Origin: Siphonodentalium dalli
Taxonomy: Eukaryota > Mollusca > Scaphopoda > Gadilida > Siphonodentaliidae
Length of the DNA: 64,000 nt
Assembly (NCBI GenBank): GCA_032622095.1
Contig: CP136065.1
Location: 92,635,343 to 92,699,342 of the forward strand
Reading direction: 5' to 3'
The position numbers and the translations under genes were made by a program. This document shows positions 12,523 to 23,235 of this stretch, in pieces (the first letter of the stretch is position 1; each line of letters begins with the position of its first letter). Below the pieces are notes generated by a model. The model did not search any database. It saw only the letters and a program-made list of their open reading frames with translations, and was not told where the DNA came from.

Positions 12523-12757
12523 GCGATAGATTAGGACTTCGTGCTGTGGTTAACCACGGAAGAACGACGACCGGCGAGTAGTTTCTAGATTTGTAATCAT
12601 CACAACTTCATGTAATAATGATCAGCGACATGGCTCCCGTTAGCACCTGGTGGTAATCTTCTGAGTTTATCGTTAGAGGTCGCATCGAGCGGTAGCATGT
12701 TAGTTCTTAGACGATGTTAGGGACTCGATTTGGCTAGAAACTGTCCAGGCTTATATA

Positions 12758-12972
12758 TTAACCCTTTCAGTGCCAAGTCCGATTTTTGTATCAACCCATA
12801 TTTCCTTGATCATTTTTCAAATTTATTGATTATAATAATGTGATACATTGATGGAAAGAGCTCTAAAAGCTCTTTCCATCAATGTATCACATTATTATAA
12901 TCAATACATTTGAAAAATGATCAAGGAAATATGGGTTGATACAAAAATCGGATTTGGCACTGAAAGGGTTAA
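12758..12972. mobile_element. piggyBac-type fold-back MITE with TTAA duplication
   Basis: TTAA at 12758-12761 and at 12969-12972 flank a ~207-bp near-perfect palindrome. The ends begin CCCTTTCAGTGCCAAGTCCG on the left and close with the inverse on the right, and the centre is near GAGCTCTAAAAGCTC at about 12865. TTAA duplication with a CCC...GGG start is the hallmark of piggyBac elements. It has no transposase and is therefore a non-autonomous hairpin derivative. The right arm happens to provide a short open frame that is not a gene. Confidence 0.85.
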
Positions 12973-13929
12973 AGGCACGAGGGGCGTTGGTTGCAGAAAT
13001 ACTCATATTTGTTCAAATCGCCATCAACGGAAGGAATATTACATTATATATAACATATATATACATAACACAGCGCAATTATATTGGTTAACCACACACA
13101 CATTATATAAACGCTCTTTATATTGTTTCCATATCAGGAAAACAGTAACAAATAACGCTCTTTTTGTTCATGCAATGACATACTGTTTATGCCATATTTC
13201 TGATTGGTATAAGAACAAGGTTTGTTCATATTTTACTATTCTTTCTGTTATGGTGGATATTTGAATATTTTAACAGCATACCGAGCGCCAACGCCGCCCG
13301 TATCTTTAAAGTACTGGTTTAGTTATGAAAGTAATGACGTTTGTAATAGTTTCTAGCTGTCAGATAGAAAGTAGTCACTAAGTAAGTATTAATATAGTAA
13401 TAACGTGAAAAAGTGCAATTCTAGTACGCTGAACGCTGGGTATTACAACTGCACCGAGGAACACTTCGACATTTAATATATTTCGCATGTGAACCGATGT
13501 CGTGATCATCACACCACTCTGTTGGCTCGTCTGTCCTAGCTAACTCTGGAATCCATGCAATTTAGTGCATCGTCAGTTATAATTTGATGGAATAATGTAC
13601 CAGTAATGTGGACGGGGCTAGTTACATAAACATGACTAATTGTGGCATATAGCTACAACGACTTGTTACCACCAGACAATAATACCTGCATTTTGAATTA
13701 AATAGTATTTAAACCGAGTTCATTGCACTTATAATACGATTGTAATTTGTATTCTCGATGAGCTGGAGCGATACCCCTCGATCAGCATGAGGCTAAAATC
13801 CTTGATCACACCACACTATTACAATACGATAATTTGCCCAAACGTCCATGTATATATGGACCCCGTCCAAGTCTGAATTTAAAACTTACCTAATAAGCAC
13901 AGGATTGCATAGCGAAAGATACTTAATAA
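12973..13929. other. Unassigned non-coding stretch
   Basis: No exon or repeat was recognised. If the C-type lectin exon at 14726 belongs to a gene with plus-strand upstream exons, I did not find them here. Confidence 0.4.
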
Positions 13930-14298
13930 GGGTTCACGATTATATAGCGATTGATGTCAAATCGGGATCACGTGTGCAAAACGATGTTAGGATTATATTA
14001 AAAAAAATGAGTATATTGATTTAATCAGAAGGGCGATAACCCGCTATGTGACGTACGTTTGACTAAATAACATAGATAAAAACACTTTAAACTACACGAA
14101 TTTAACAAAACTGTTTTAATTTCTTTTAATATTTATGAATATCTGTTACCTAGTTCAAATAATCATTTCAAAATGAAGTACATTTAGTTGGCCCCGGTTA
14201 TCTCCCTTCCGATTAAATCTCATTTTTAAATATAATCCTAACATCGCGTGGCACGTGTTACTCAGATTGAATAGCAATCGCTAATTAACCGTGAACCC
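13930..14298. mobile_element. Fold-back element, ~369 bp, with imperfect ~120-bp inverted ends
   Basis: The left end begins GGGTTCACGATTATATAGCG and the right end closes CGCTAATTAACCGTGAACCC. Inner parts match in inverse order: GATGTTAGGATTATATT against AATATAATCCTAACATC, and GGGCGATAACC against GGTTATCTCCC. Arms are diverged by point changes. Non-coding, with no clear target duplication. Confidence 0.65.
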
Positions 14299-14329
14299 AG
14301 ATTAGACATTGTTTATTTAGTATTAGCGG

Positions 14330-14600
14330 ACTGCACCCCTTGAATATAACAAAGTCGGGGGGAATCCATTTGCACCCCCTTGGTTGGACATTTTCAATTT
14401 GTACCAAAGCTTTCAGAAACTGTTCAACTCCCCGTTATGGTTGAACATTTTGCAACCGATTGTCATTTCAGTCAGAACGAAAATAGGAAAATAATCTACA
14501 TTTGGACCAAAGATAACAAGCTTCGCATTGTAAGCACATTGTAAACACTTGTAGGAAATATCAAACTGTCTGAATAACGGCATGAACGGATCCTGGCACT
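14330..14600 (+). repeat. Dispersed repeat related to 6280-7030
   Basis: Contains CCATTTGCACCCCCTTGG, GTTGAACATTTTGCAACCGA, and GTCATTTCAGTCAGAACGAAAATAGG-like words shared with the end repeats. It is a decayed copy of the GGAAATTTCC family. Confidence 0.45.
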
Positions 14601-14725
14601 CTTGGCAAAATGATCCATGTAAGGAGTGGGCGTTGGGGAATTCCGCATTTTATTCAATATTGTTTATCTGTCCGTTCAGAAACCCCGGTGACTTCACAGT
14701 GTACATATACATATGATCCTTTCAG

Positions 14726-14940
14726 AATGCGGAATTGACGGACATTATACCAAAAAGAAAAAAGCTTGGCTGAATCATCTGGGCGATCCACTCCATTGGT
14801 TTGGATGGGGACACTCCCAGCCCAGTAGCTACAAAACCGGGTCCGAATGCATCATGCTAGAGAACTATGGTTGGGGCGATGAAAGGTGTTACGAGCAGAC
14901 CAGCTATCACGATGGTTATATCTGTCAGTTCGATGTTTAG
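14726..14940 (+). CDS. C-type lectin domain, C-terminal exon (partial gene)
   Basis: The exon encodes the last ~70 residues of a C-type lectin-like domain and ends in a TAG stop at 14938-14940. Visible family landmarks are a WLNHLGDPLHWFGW segment, a PSS motif, the Cys of SEC, a GWGDERC segment (the WND-like calcium region, with W-G-D), and the closing YICQF with the last conserved Cys. The usual EPN/QPD sugar-specificity motif is replaced by QPSS. A polypyrimidine tract and TTTCAG acceptor sit immediately before 14726, and the exon enters in phase 1. The N-terminal half of the domain and any signal peptide must be on upstream exons, which I could not locate. It may therefore be a live terminal exon or an orphaned one. 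Confidence 0.7.
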
Positions 14941-17346
14941 AGCTACTAATAGAAAAACCAATGCCTATTTTTAAATGACTAATGGGTTCCCCCGAAAACT
15001 ATATGCACCCATGGCAACAGTGTTTAGTAAATATATGTTTCTCGATTTGAAGCAAAATTAGGTGTATTGACATAGGATCATCGATGTATTTTCGGAGAAA
15101 AGTGGACTGATTCACCACTATTTGGACAAGTTCAAGACTATACTACCGTACACACGAAATGTTCTAACCATGTGTATTATACTAAAGCGTATATAGTCAA
15201 GCAATATACACGTGATACATTGCCTTGTATTGTGTCATTTTGTGTGTGTCCACGGCCTCCTGAATGCTGTGGTGTGATTGTTTGATAGGATTACCATTTG
15301 ATAGATTGGCATTGGGAATAACGGTTTATATTGCCGAGTCGATGTTGCTGTTAACCTTTGGTCATGAAGGTTAGTGAGTGGCGTGAATAGACGCCCTTTA
15401 CATTTTAGATTTTGCACATCATGTTTTCGCTTCCGGCATTTGATATATGGTATATAGTTACATTTACATCTACATTCAACGAAAACGCCCCTGCATTGCA
15501 ATCAGTCACGACGTGCAGGACTGTAAGACGATGAATGTGTTATCAACTGATACGGACGTCCGATCGCCTCAAAATGCGGCATGAGGACACACCGGAAATG
15601 TCTTGGCGTTACAAAATAACGAACGAGTTTTGCTATTTTTATCCGTTGGAAACTTATGTGTATAATACAAAAGCTGTGTACATCTAGCCGCTGTAACTAT
15701 ATTTGCCGCAAGCATAATGTTGACCTTTTATGTTCGAGAGTTTTCAGGATCATATGTTCGCTCAAATTTTATGGCCACTTAATTGAGCTTTTCACACTTC
15801 ATCGTTAGTGTGATGAGCTCACGGTTGCTATTAAATAACGTGTCTGCAGAAATAGTTTAACAGCGGTTGTCCTTGTGCTATTGTACACAGGTGAGCATAC
15901 ATACATTTGGCCTTTAATTGTGAAAATTATGACAAATGTCACGCAAAATGAAAAACAGTGTTATACTTGTGGGTGAATTTCAAACAGCATGGCACACATA
16001 GAAAATGCAATATGAATAGACAACAAAACAGTTGTTTTAATACAGACAATATGTCGCGTCATGACAACGGGCGTAAAATACGTCACCGCGCAGCCAGAAG
16101 TCGCGCGATCGAGTTAACCGCTCACGTGTGTTTACTATAGATACCGTTGACAGGAAGTTGTTCTGTCGCTGTTCCGATTGGACCCATGGAACATACCCAG
16201 ATATTTGATCACAGAAAAAGGATATTTCACTTCATGGCATGTAATGCCGATAAATATGTGCATTTCGTACATATTTATTGATATTGTGTGGTGGATTGAA
16301 TTACAATGGAGAAACACGTACCCTGTTTCATTGGATATTCGGGAATTTGAGCACGAAAACAGTTTGTCAAACTTACCGGCTTAGTTTCCAAATCAACAGA
16401 CAACGTTTATCTCTTTAAATATCTATCGAATGCGACTGCAAGTCACTAACTGTGAAATCGGAGCACGTGATATTTTGCCAAATTTTCAACTTGGCGTTAG
16501 TCGTTTGAATATGAACTTGTAGTTCGCACCCTTCTGTTTATATGTATTTATTGCCATTCTACCAAACTTAGTAGTTTATTTGAAAACGAGACTCCACAAA
16601 TTAGAGTGATATTTTCGAAGCAGTTTGCATCGAAAATGAAGTGAGTATGTATATGTAACTCACTTAGATATTTATACGACGCTCTGATTTGGTAAAATAC
16701 GACGCACCATTTTTGAGCGCGGAATATTTTGGAAATTTAGTTTACTTCACAAATGTTAGAAATTTACAATTCAGATATGCGTCCGATTCGAGTTGAGTGA
16801 TATAGACATGTCCATAATGGCGCAAGTTCTTTTTAAGAAACACGGGATTTTATCGGTAACGTTCTGTATATGAAAGTGAAAGTGTTTTTACGGCAATGAT
16901 AAGGTATTTTATAACGCGATTTACCTTGAACGATGTGACATTTTCGTAACAACGTACATGTACCTTTTCATCGAAAGGCTAGTGTTTGAATTTATGGAAT
17001 CGATGTATGAGTTCACGAAATGTCATAGTTATACGATCATGTAACCCAATTGATACATAATATATTAATATATATGTTTGTTAAGTGGTGCTCTGTTTTC
17101 ATTATCTATTATGTTATCATTAACGACAAACTCCTGTGACCAACGTGTGTGTTTATAGTTCAAAAGATGACAACACAAAGATATTTTTAATAATATTATA
17201 CATGTACATGATATTTGCGGTTACTTATAGATGTTTCTGGTGAACATTGGTTATATTTCCACTCATGTGTGCAATTGGAGGAGGTTCTGCTACAGAAAGG
17301 GTCACGTTACTACGTTTTCAACGTTTCGGTGAACAAAGACAAGGGC
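14941..17346. other. Unassigned non-coding stretch
   Basis: About 2.4 kb with only short open frames and no recognisable domain. No obvious repeat array or RNA gene. Confidence 0.4.
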
Positions 17347-17512
17347 CGTAATATTACGTATCCGTATTTTTACTGTTGTCCGTAAAAAATTTTACGGTTG
17401 GCCGTAATATTACGTATCCGTATTATTACGGTTGTCCGTAATATTACGGAACATTGTTCCGGCAGTATATTTCCGGAACCTTGTTCCGTAAAATAACGGA
17501 ATATTTTTTAAC
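17347..17512. repeat. Short palindromic repeat cluster around CCGTAATATTACG
   Basis: A ~52-bp unit (GGCCGTAATATTACGTATCC...) occurs twice in tandem, at about 17348 and 17400. It is followed by inverted partners built on TTCCGGAA and GGAACATTGTTCC, and the block closes with TTTTTTAACAGTGTAG. The abundance of short palindromes suggests a decayed fold-back or terminal-repeat element. Confidence 0.55.
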
Positions 17513-17756
17513 AGTGTAGTTCATGGAAGTAAAAGTACATTTTAATAAATGATTTTCGTCTCAACGTTGATATAACTGCTTAGTTAATGAAAATTGCTAT
17601 CTAGCTGTCATCTGTCATTGTTTTTGCCACCCTCGTGTCTAATTATTTGCGTGCACTCAATGTCTCTAGTTGGATAGACTGGTTCCTGGTCGAAAGCTGC
17701 AAACATCTGAAAACGTAGTAACCTGGCCCATCCAGTAGTAGTGCTGTCCAGGCAGA

Positions 17757-17914
17757 TCATACAGGGTTCTCATATGTCGGCTCAGCATCCGACCTCCCAT
17801 GCACCAAGGTTCCATCGAATATAGCGTTGTTGACGACCTGTGCCTGTGTCGATGTAACCTCAGATTCTGGGTTCATTGTGGAATACGTGTGATCATCTGG
17901 TGGCGGGAGACCTC
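17757..17914 (-). CDS. Receptor cytoplasmic-tail exon (last coding exon)
   Basis: This is the final coding exon of the minus-strand EGF-repeat receptor. It begins after an ATTACAG acceptor at 17915 (phase-1 entry) and runs ~52 codons to a stop at 17757-17759. The peptide is hydrophilic, with GLPPPDDHTYSTM near its start and EPTYENPV at its end. The two tyrosines, especially the terminal Tyr-Glu-Asn-Pro (a Y-x-N type SH2-binding motif), fit a signalling tail like those of MEGF10/Draper/scavenger-type receptors. The transmembrane exon ends in phase 2, so at least one more exon must lie between. Assignment to the same gene rests on strand, order and content. Confidence 0.65.
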
Positions 17915-18467
17915 CTGTAATATGATGAACAATAGAACTAGATATGAATGACGCTGTTATCCGATGATTCGTTATTCCGGAAATTTGTAATTCTGTATAT
18001 TGCAATGCAGGCCTAACAATATTTACCTTGACCATATAAGCCTGTGCATGTTCTTATATTTGCGAGGCTCCATATGGGAGACTCGTATATATAATAGAAT
18101 GCACTGGCACAGGATCTTTAATGCTGAACCAAACCACAACATGGCTTGCAGCCCAAATGTATACTAAGTAACGATCGCTCGAATTACGTTCTAGCCCTGT
18201 TCCGTTGATCAATATAGTTCTATAAATGCATGTATGTTCTATCAAAACGTTAACTGCGTTTACTGTACATGGACTTTATGCGTCTTATTTAACTCATATA
18301 AGTTATAGAATTCAGTCCCAATGTTTGCCTTTGATGTTCAGCCAAGCGCAGCTTGAGTATAGCTCTGTTTTTTTTACCAACCTATTCTGTTTAAAATTGA
18401 GACACAAGGCATAATCTTTGTGCCGATATTACAGTTATTATTCGAACTATTACGGCGCAATCATAAC

Positions 18468-18595
18468 CATAACATGCAGTTGGCGCATTTAGATTATACT
18501 CGACTCGAATATTTCTTCGCTCAAATCGAAGATCTGGAATAATAGAAACCATGGTTTCATAAAATCTTGTATCCGATAATATCTCGTTGGAGATC
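18468..18595 (-). CDS. Candidate linker exon of the receptor tail
   Basis: A 128-bp candidate that fits the required phases: acceptor GCAGAG before 18595 with phase-2 entry, donor TATG/GTTATG at 18468 with phase-1 exit. It would add about 42 residues with no recognisable motif. The acceptor context is mediocre and the donor is non-optimal. I include it because the flanking exons cannot be joined directly. Confidence 0.3.
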
Positions 18596-18599
18596 CTCT

Positions 18600-19892
18600 G
18601 CATTGTATATACCCAGGTTTGACCAGAAAACGGCTATACTGGTCGTATGTATATATTGACCGAAACTTACGTGTAATGTTTGATTTCGTGTAGCGTTCCT
18701 CTGTAGAATGGATACATCGCCTGGAATTATACAGAAACGGGTAACTCCTACAGTTTTCTCCAATAATGCGGATCCGATTTATGTTTCTTATTTCAGCATC
18801 CCACCCCTGCTGATTGAATGTGTCATCTCAGAGGTGTCCCTTGTTCAATATACAAGGTGATCATTTCACATTCATTGGAACAATATCCGCGAAATTTCAT
18901 TGTTTAAATTCTCTTCTGCAAATAGGTCCATGCATTATGCAAGCATTGAATTTCCATTCATATTAGATGTGTGTAGCATTAATCGCATCAACATCCATAT
19001 TGGGTTGGATAATATATGAGCTCGACTGAAATGTGAATATGTGCCGTCCACAACGAGTTCGATAAATATGATTTGAGATTCTGATACAGGTTGTATTTGT
19101 TATTGGGTGAGGATATAATTGACGTCAGATTGTGTGAGGATATAATTGAACTCAGTTTACCTCGATTATATATTAAAGGTACTCAATCCGATCAGACGGC
19201 CCCCATACCATGAAGATACAACAACAACCTTTCTTCAAAATACGCTTTAGTTATCAGAATCGATTTATTGCAACAAAATAATGCTAACCACTGTCAACAA
19301 TGCTATCAAATTTCCCAAAACTTGTTATTTATCAACATTTTGTTCAACAAAATATGGCCGTATTATCACTAAAGTATCACGAAATTTGACCGTATTACCA
19401 CTTGATTTTAGAATTATCCATCTTCATCCGCAATTTTGGCCATGTGTTTCTGGGCCACAAATCTCGAGAAATAACAAAATTCAAAAATCGATATCTGATC
19501 AATCTGAGCTTTGATGGGTGGGTCCCTCGACTCGAATCAAATATTTTTTACCCCCGAAGCCAAAGAAGTAGTAAGTTAGGAGCGTCTGATAGGATTGAGT
19601 ACCCTTGAAGATGTCATATCCGATTCGGCACCACATTAGTTAGAATTTGCTTCTGGGCGACGGAAGCATGGACGCTCTTTCAAAGAAACGATCATTGGAA
19701 TGTTTGCTAGACTGACAACACTTACACACGTGTTAAAACGTCCTGTTTTTAAAATCAATACATGGCCATAAAATCGTCCTTATAATGGGCACATGCATGG
19801 ATCCGATATAATTATTTTCTGTCATAGAAGACGTACATGATGATTTTATTTTATGAAATCGGACAGGGGCATATGTAATGTAGACCACTAAC
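18600..19892. other. Presumed intron of the receptor gene
   Basis: Between the candidate linker exon and the transmembrane exon I see no further exon. A small duplication (GAGGATATAATTGA twice near 19110-19155) is the only local repeat. Confidence 0.4.
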
Positions 19893-19983
19893 CTTCGAAT
19901 GAATAAAACAAGACATGCCAACCCAACAGCACCCAAGATGGCCGACGGAACAATTACTGCTGCTAGAGGATATCCTTCCGTTG
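19893..19983 (-). CDS. Receptor transmembrane exon
   Basis: A short exon with a strong acceptor (TTTTTTCATTTCAG) and donor (CGAAG/GTTAGT). It enters in phase 1 and exits in phase 2. It encodes about 30 residues: TEGYPLAAVIVPSAILGAVG, then a further hydrophobic run ending FIRR. That is one membrane-spanning helix with small glycine/alanine residues and a basic stop-transfer end, so the orientation is type I with the tail inside. It lies 1.1 kb downstream (in gene orientation) of the EGF exon, whose phase-1 donor matches its phase-1 acceptor. Confidence 0.8.
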
Positions 19984-20124
19984 CTGAAATGAAAAAATAA
20001 ACGACATAGAATATTCCATCTTTACACACCCGGAAGCTGGGTTTGCAATGATTAGTTTATCGCAATTGTAGTTCAGTGCGCGAAAGGTGTCAAATGTCAC
20101 CAGTACGAAATTACATACACCACG

Positions 20125-20259
20125 AGACACTATAAAAGCCCAACTGGGCGATTTTGAAAAAAATAATATTATAAAGCCCAGCTGGGCGGTTTTAGAATAG
20201 ATTTACTCCAAATCAAAAGATATTTCGGACGCAAGCCCAGCTGGGCTTTTATAGTGTCT
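20125..20259. mobile_element. MITE with 24-bp terminal inverted repeats (~135 bp)
   Basis: The left end AGACACTATAAAAGCCCAAC is mirrored by the right end TGGGCTTTTATAGTGTCT, with an additional internal copy of AAAGCCCAGCTGGGC near 20172. It lies inside the intron between the EGF exon and the transmembrane exon. No coding capacity. Confidence 0.75.
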
Positions 20260-21084
20260 TTACACCCACACATATTTATGAGGATCAGTTGATGCATGTT
20301 CTTTTAACTGCAGTACTATTCATAGTCCAGAACCACCACTTGGAAATGATGGTTTCTGTTTTCGCTAATTTCCCCGTGGTCTCGTAGCATAAGGTGTAAT
20401 GTTCAGAAGATATGGTTGTGAAAGAGATCGTACAACAAGCACATGCTTGTTTTTCTTATGATATATTTTTAAGCTTAATGATTTTATCGAAACGTGGTGA
20501 AAGCTATAACAAATGTGACCCATTCACTGTGGTATATTCGGTCAAAATCGATTTATTTTAAGACAAACACGGACATGACGCCACGAGTCTACGACACCAT
20601 TCAATCCGGACCATTGTGTAACACGTCATGCATAATAAAAGAGTAATGACTTTCTTTTATAAAAATTTTTATGATCTTGCTTACTGATGCCATCTTCGCG
20701 ACTTATTCGAATCAGGCACTGTATGTGGTATATTCTTATATAAAATGTTTAACTCTTGAGACAGTTATAGCAGTTTCTATCAATTGTCGTTTTACCATAT
20801 CCGTATTTTCAATTGCTGTTTCGAGAAGCCAACCATGGGTACACCAGCTTTGCAGACAATCACCAAGCCTACGACTGACTATAACCTGATAACAACATAA
20901 CAAAGTACAAACTTATCACGGTGAACAGAACCAACTGCGCGCAGTTTGCTTTATGAACGGCACTGTTTTCTACGAAAAGGGTTTTGAACCGTCCGAAATA
21001 TTTTCGACCACTATTAGCTATTCGAAATTATTATCTGTCGTAGTTCATTATTCGAAATGTGTCCGGTGTACATCTTAAACTCAC
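20260..21084. other. Presumed intron of the receptor gene
   Basis: No extra exon recognised between the EGF exon and the transmembrane exon. The sequence is AT-rich. Confidence 0.45.
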
Positions 21085-22035
21085 GTGGGACATCAGGATG
21101 GGAGCAATTCGCTCCTTCCCATCCGTCTTGGCATCCATGGAGACAGGTTGATGTGTGTCTGCTGCAACGCCCAAGCGCGCAGTTATTACTGCAGGAATGT
21201 TCGCATGTGTCACCATGATATCCATCTTTGCAATCAAAGACACATGTCCTGTTGTCCTGGAAACATGCGTTCTGTATATTATCGTTATATCCACAAGTGC
21301 GTGGACAACTCTTATCGCATATAATACCGTGTTTACCTGGCTCGCAACTGGAACAATTGTTCTGACCAAAACATGTTCTGCAACCTTCGGGACATTGTCT
21401 GCAATTTCCGCGATCGAGAAAGTATCCGTCACCACACACCAAGCAAACACCTGTGTCGCGTCCACATCTCACGCAATGACTGATACAGCGTTGTCGACAG
21501 TCGAGGCCGTACCAGCTATCCTGGCACCCATCAACGCAATTTCCAGTGTCGTCACACACATCGTCGCCTAAACAATGGCGATTGTCGCACGAAGTCGCAC
21601 AATTTAATCTTATGTCATATGTTCCTTGTTTGCAGGAGGAACATGCACCCGTGTTCTGGTTACATGTGTAACAATTTCCGCTACAGCGCGTGAGGCACTG
21701 TGATCCATACCATCGCGGCTGGCAGCCATTATCACAGTCCCCGGATGTTGGACAGCTACTTCCGTTGGCGCAGTGACGTTGTGCGCACATGTGGCAATTA
21801 ATGTCCAGGTTATAATAGCCAGAATTGCAGATTCGACACTCTGCACTGCCTTGGTCACATTCTGCACAGTTCAGAGGGCATTTGTCTTTACAATCTGTCC
21901 CGTGCCAACCAGGAGAGCATCCCGTTGTGCACACGCCATCCCATGTAGAGCAATTGCTCACAGATGCGCAATTACGGTCGTCACATTTGTTGACGCACCC
22001 ACTGGAGAAATTGCCGTACCACTCTGCATTACAAA
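21085..22035 (-). CDS. EGF-repeat (MEGF/scavenger-receptor type) exon of a receptor
   Basis: A single 951-bp exon on the minus strand encodes about 317 residues of cysteine-rich, laminin-EGF-like repeats. These units follow a C-x-x-GC-x2-G(W/Y)-x-G-x-x-C pattern alternating with CxxC..C..GxY units. Landmarks include CSPGWHGTDC near the start and CQDGWEGANC at the end. The acceptor is TTCTTTTAG before 22035 and the donor is CCCAC/GTGAGT at 21085, and both boundaries are phase 1, as usual for shuffled EGF exons. The open frame continues about 22 codons past the donor, but that part is probably intron. The domain is extracellular and would bind ligands or apoptotic/microbial targets as in MEGF10, Draper and SREC families. 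Upstream it joins naturally to the F-type lectin exon at 29211-29441, whose phase also fits. Confidence 0.85.
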
Positions 22036-23235
22036 CTAAAAGAATGAAGGAATATCAGTCAAACAATCGTCAGTCAGATGGCGCCATTGTCAAACGTATG
22101 TGTAATATTATGACAGGAAACACTGGGCGATGAGCGGGTTGTTCAATATGGAGGGTAATTAGGGTCACAATTACAAGTGCTAACTTGTATATGTATATAG
22201 AATGTGAAAAGCTATTTTCAATTGTCAAATGGCAGAATTTAGTGCTGTCAAATGCTGTTTCAAATGTAAAATTCCCGAATTTATTTTGTATTTCTTAATT
22301 CCAAATGAGAAAATTAAGATTATACTGAAACTTTAAATAATTAAATCTTAAAATATAATTGTTTATATATAAACCAGTGCCATGTGTCTATCAACTTCAT
22401 TAGTGAAACTTGTAACTAGCATCTTAAATTATGAAAGTAAGGTTTTAAAAATTAAAAACTAGAAGTAAGAAGTTAAAAACTAGTTGATGAAATATGAAAG
22501 TTATCGTCTAAAATTTACAAATGAATTTATGACACTTCCAACGCACTGTCAAATTATGACGGCAGAGGGCGCCACCAAACCAAATACCCGTCTGCTCTAT
22601 GTCAAATTGTTAACATCCGGTAACCACGTCAAAATAATATACAATGCGTGCAATAGCGTCACTTGCTTCTCACTGCATACAAGAAAACCATAGTCAGAAA
22701 TGGAAACGCGCTCAATATCATATATTATATTGGTTTCGCGAATGAACAACTCAGAATTCTGTTAAAATAACAATAACAACCAGCACCTAATTAACGAACC
22801 GGTGGCCGACTCGGCCGTCTCCGACCACAACCATCAGTGCGCTGCAGAACGAAAAATATCTATAAAAGTTTAAATATGAGACTTACAAATTATCTTTTAA
22901 ATTTATTTTATTGGCAATTGACATAGCTTGTCACAAACCAAAAATCAATATAAAGGACAATAACCGAAATTGAAATTCCCAACTACACCTTTTATCGGAC
23001 TCGGCCTCCTGGTCGCGCTGTTCGACTTTTAAACCGGAAAAAACAATTATCTATAATTAAAATGCCCATGGGACCACGGCTATCACGAAATTTCCGAACA
23101 GTATACACGCGGTGCGCGCGCTAATAACATACATATTAATATTCTAAAATCGATAGAGTGTTATCAGTCGTCACATATGTCTAATTTATTGCTATTTTAA
23201 TTAGAAACTTGATTTCAGACTGCTTCCTTGTCTCT
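22036..23235. other. Presumed intron, AT-rich
   Basis: No further exon recognised. It contains small local duplications (AGTAAGAAGTTAAAAACTAG-type near 22440-22485) and otherwise simple AT-rich sequence. Confidence 0.4.

Noticed and set aside
21014-21084. C-terminal extension of the EGF open frame to its stop at 21014
   Set aside because: A strong GTGAGT donor at 21084 and the phase match to the transmembrane exon indicate that this part is intron.
21085-21867. Other frames of 79-144 codons within the EGF exon
   Set aside because: Shadow frames of the cysteine-rich exon. Only the 317-codon frame has the EGF pattern and matching splice sites.
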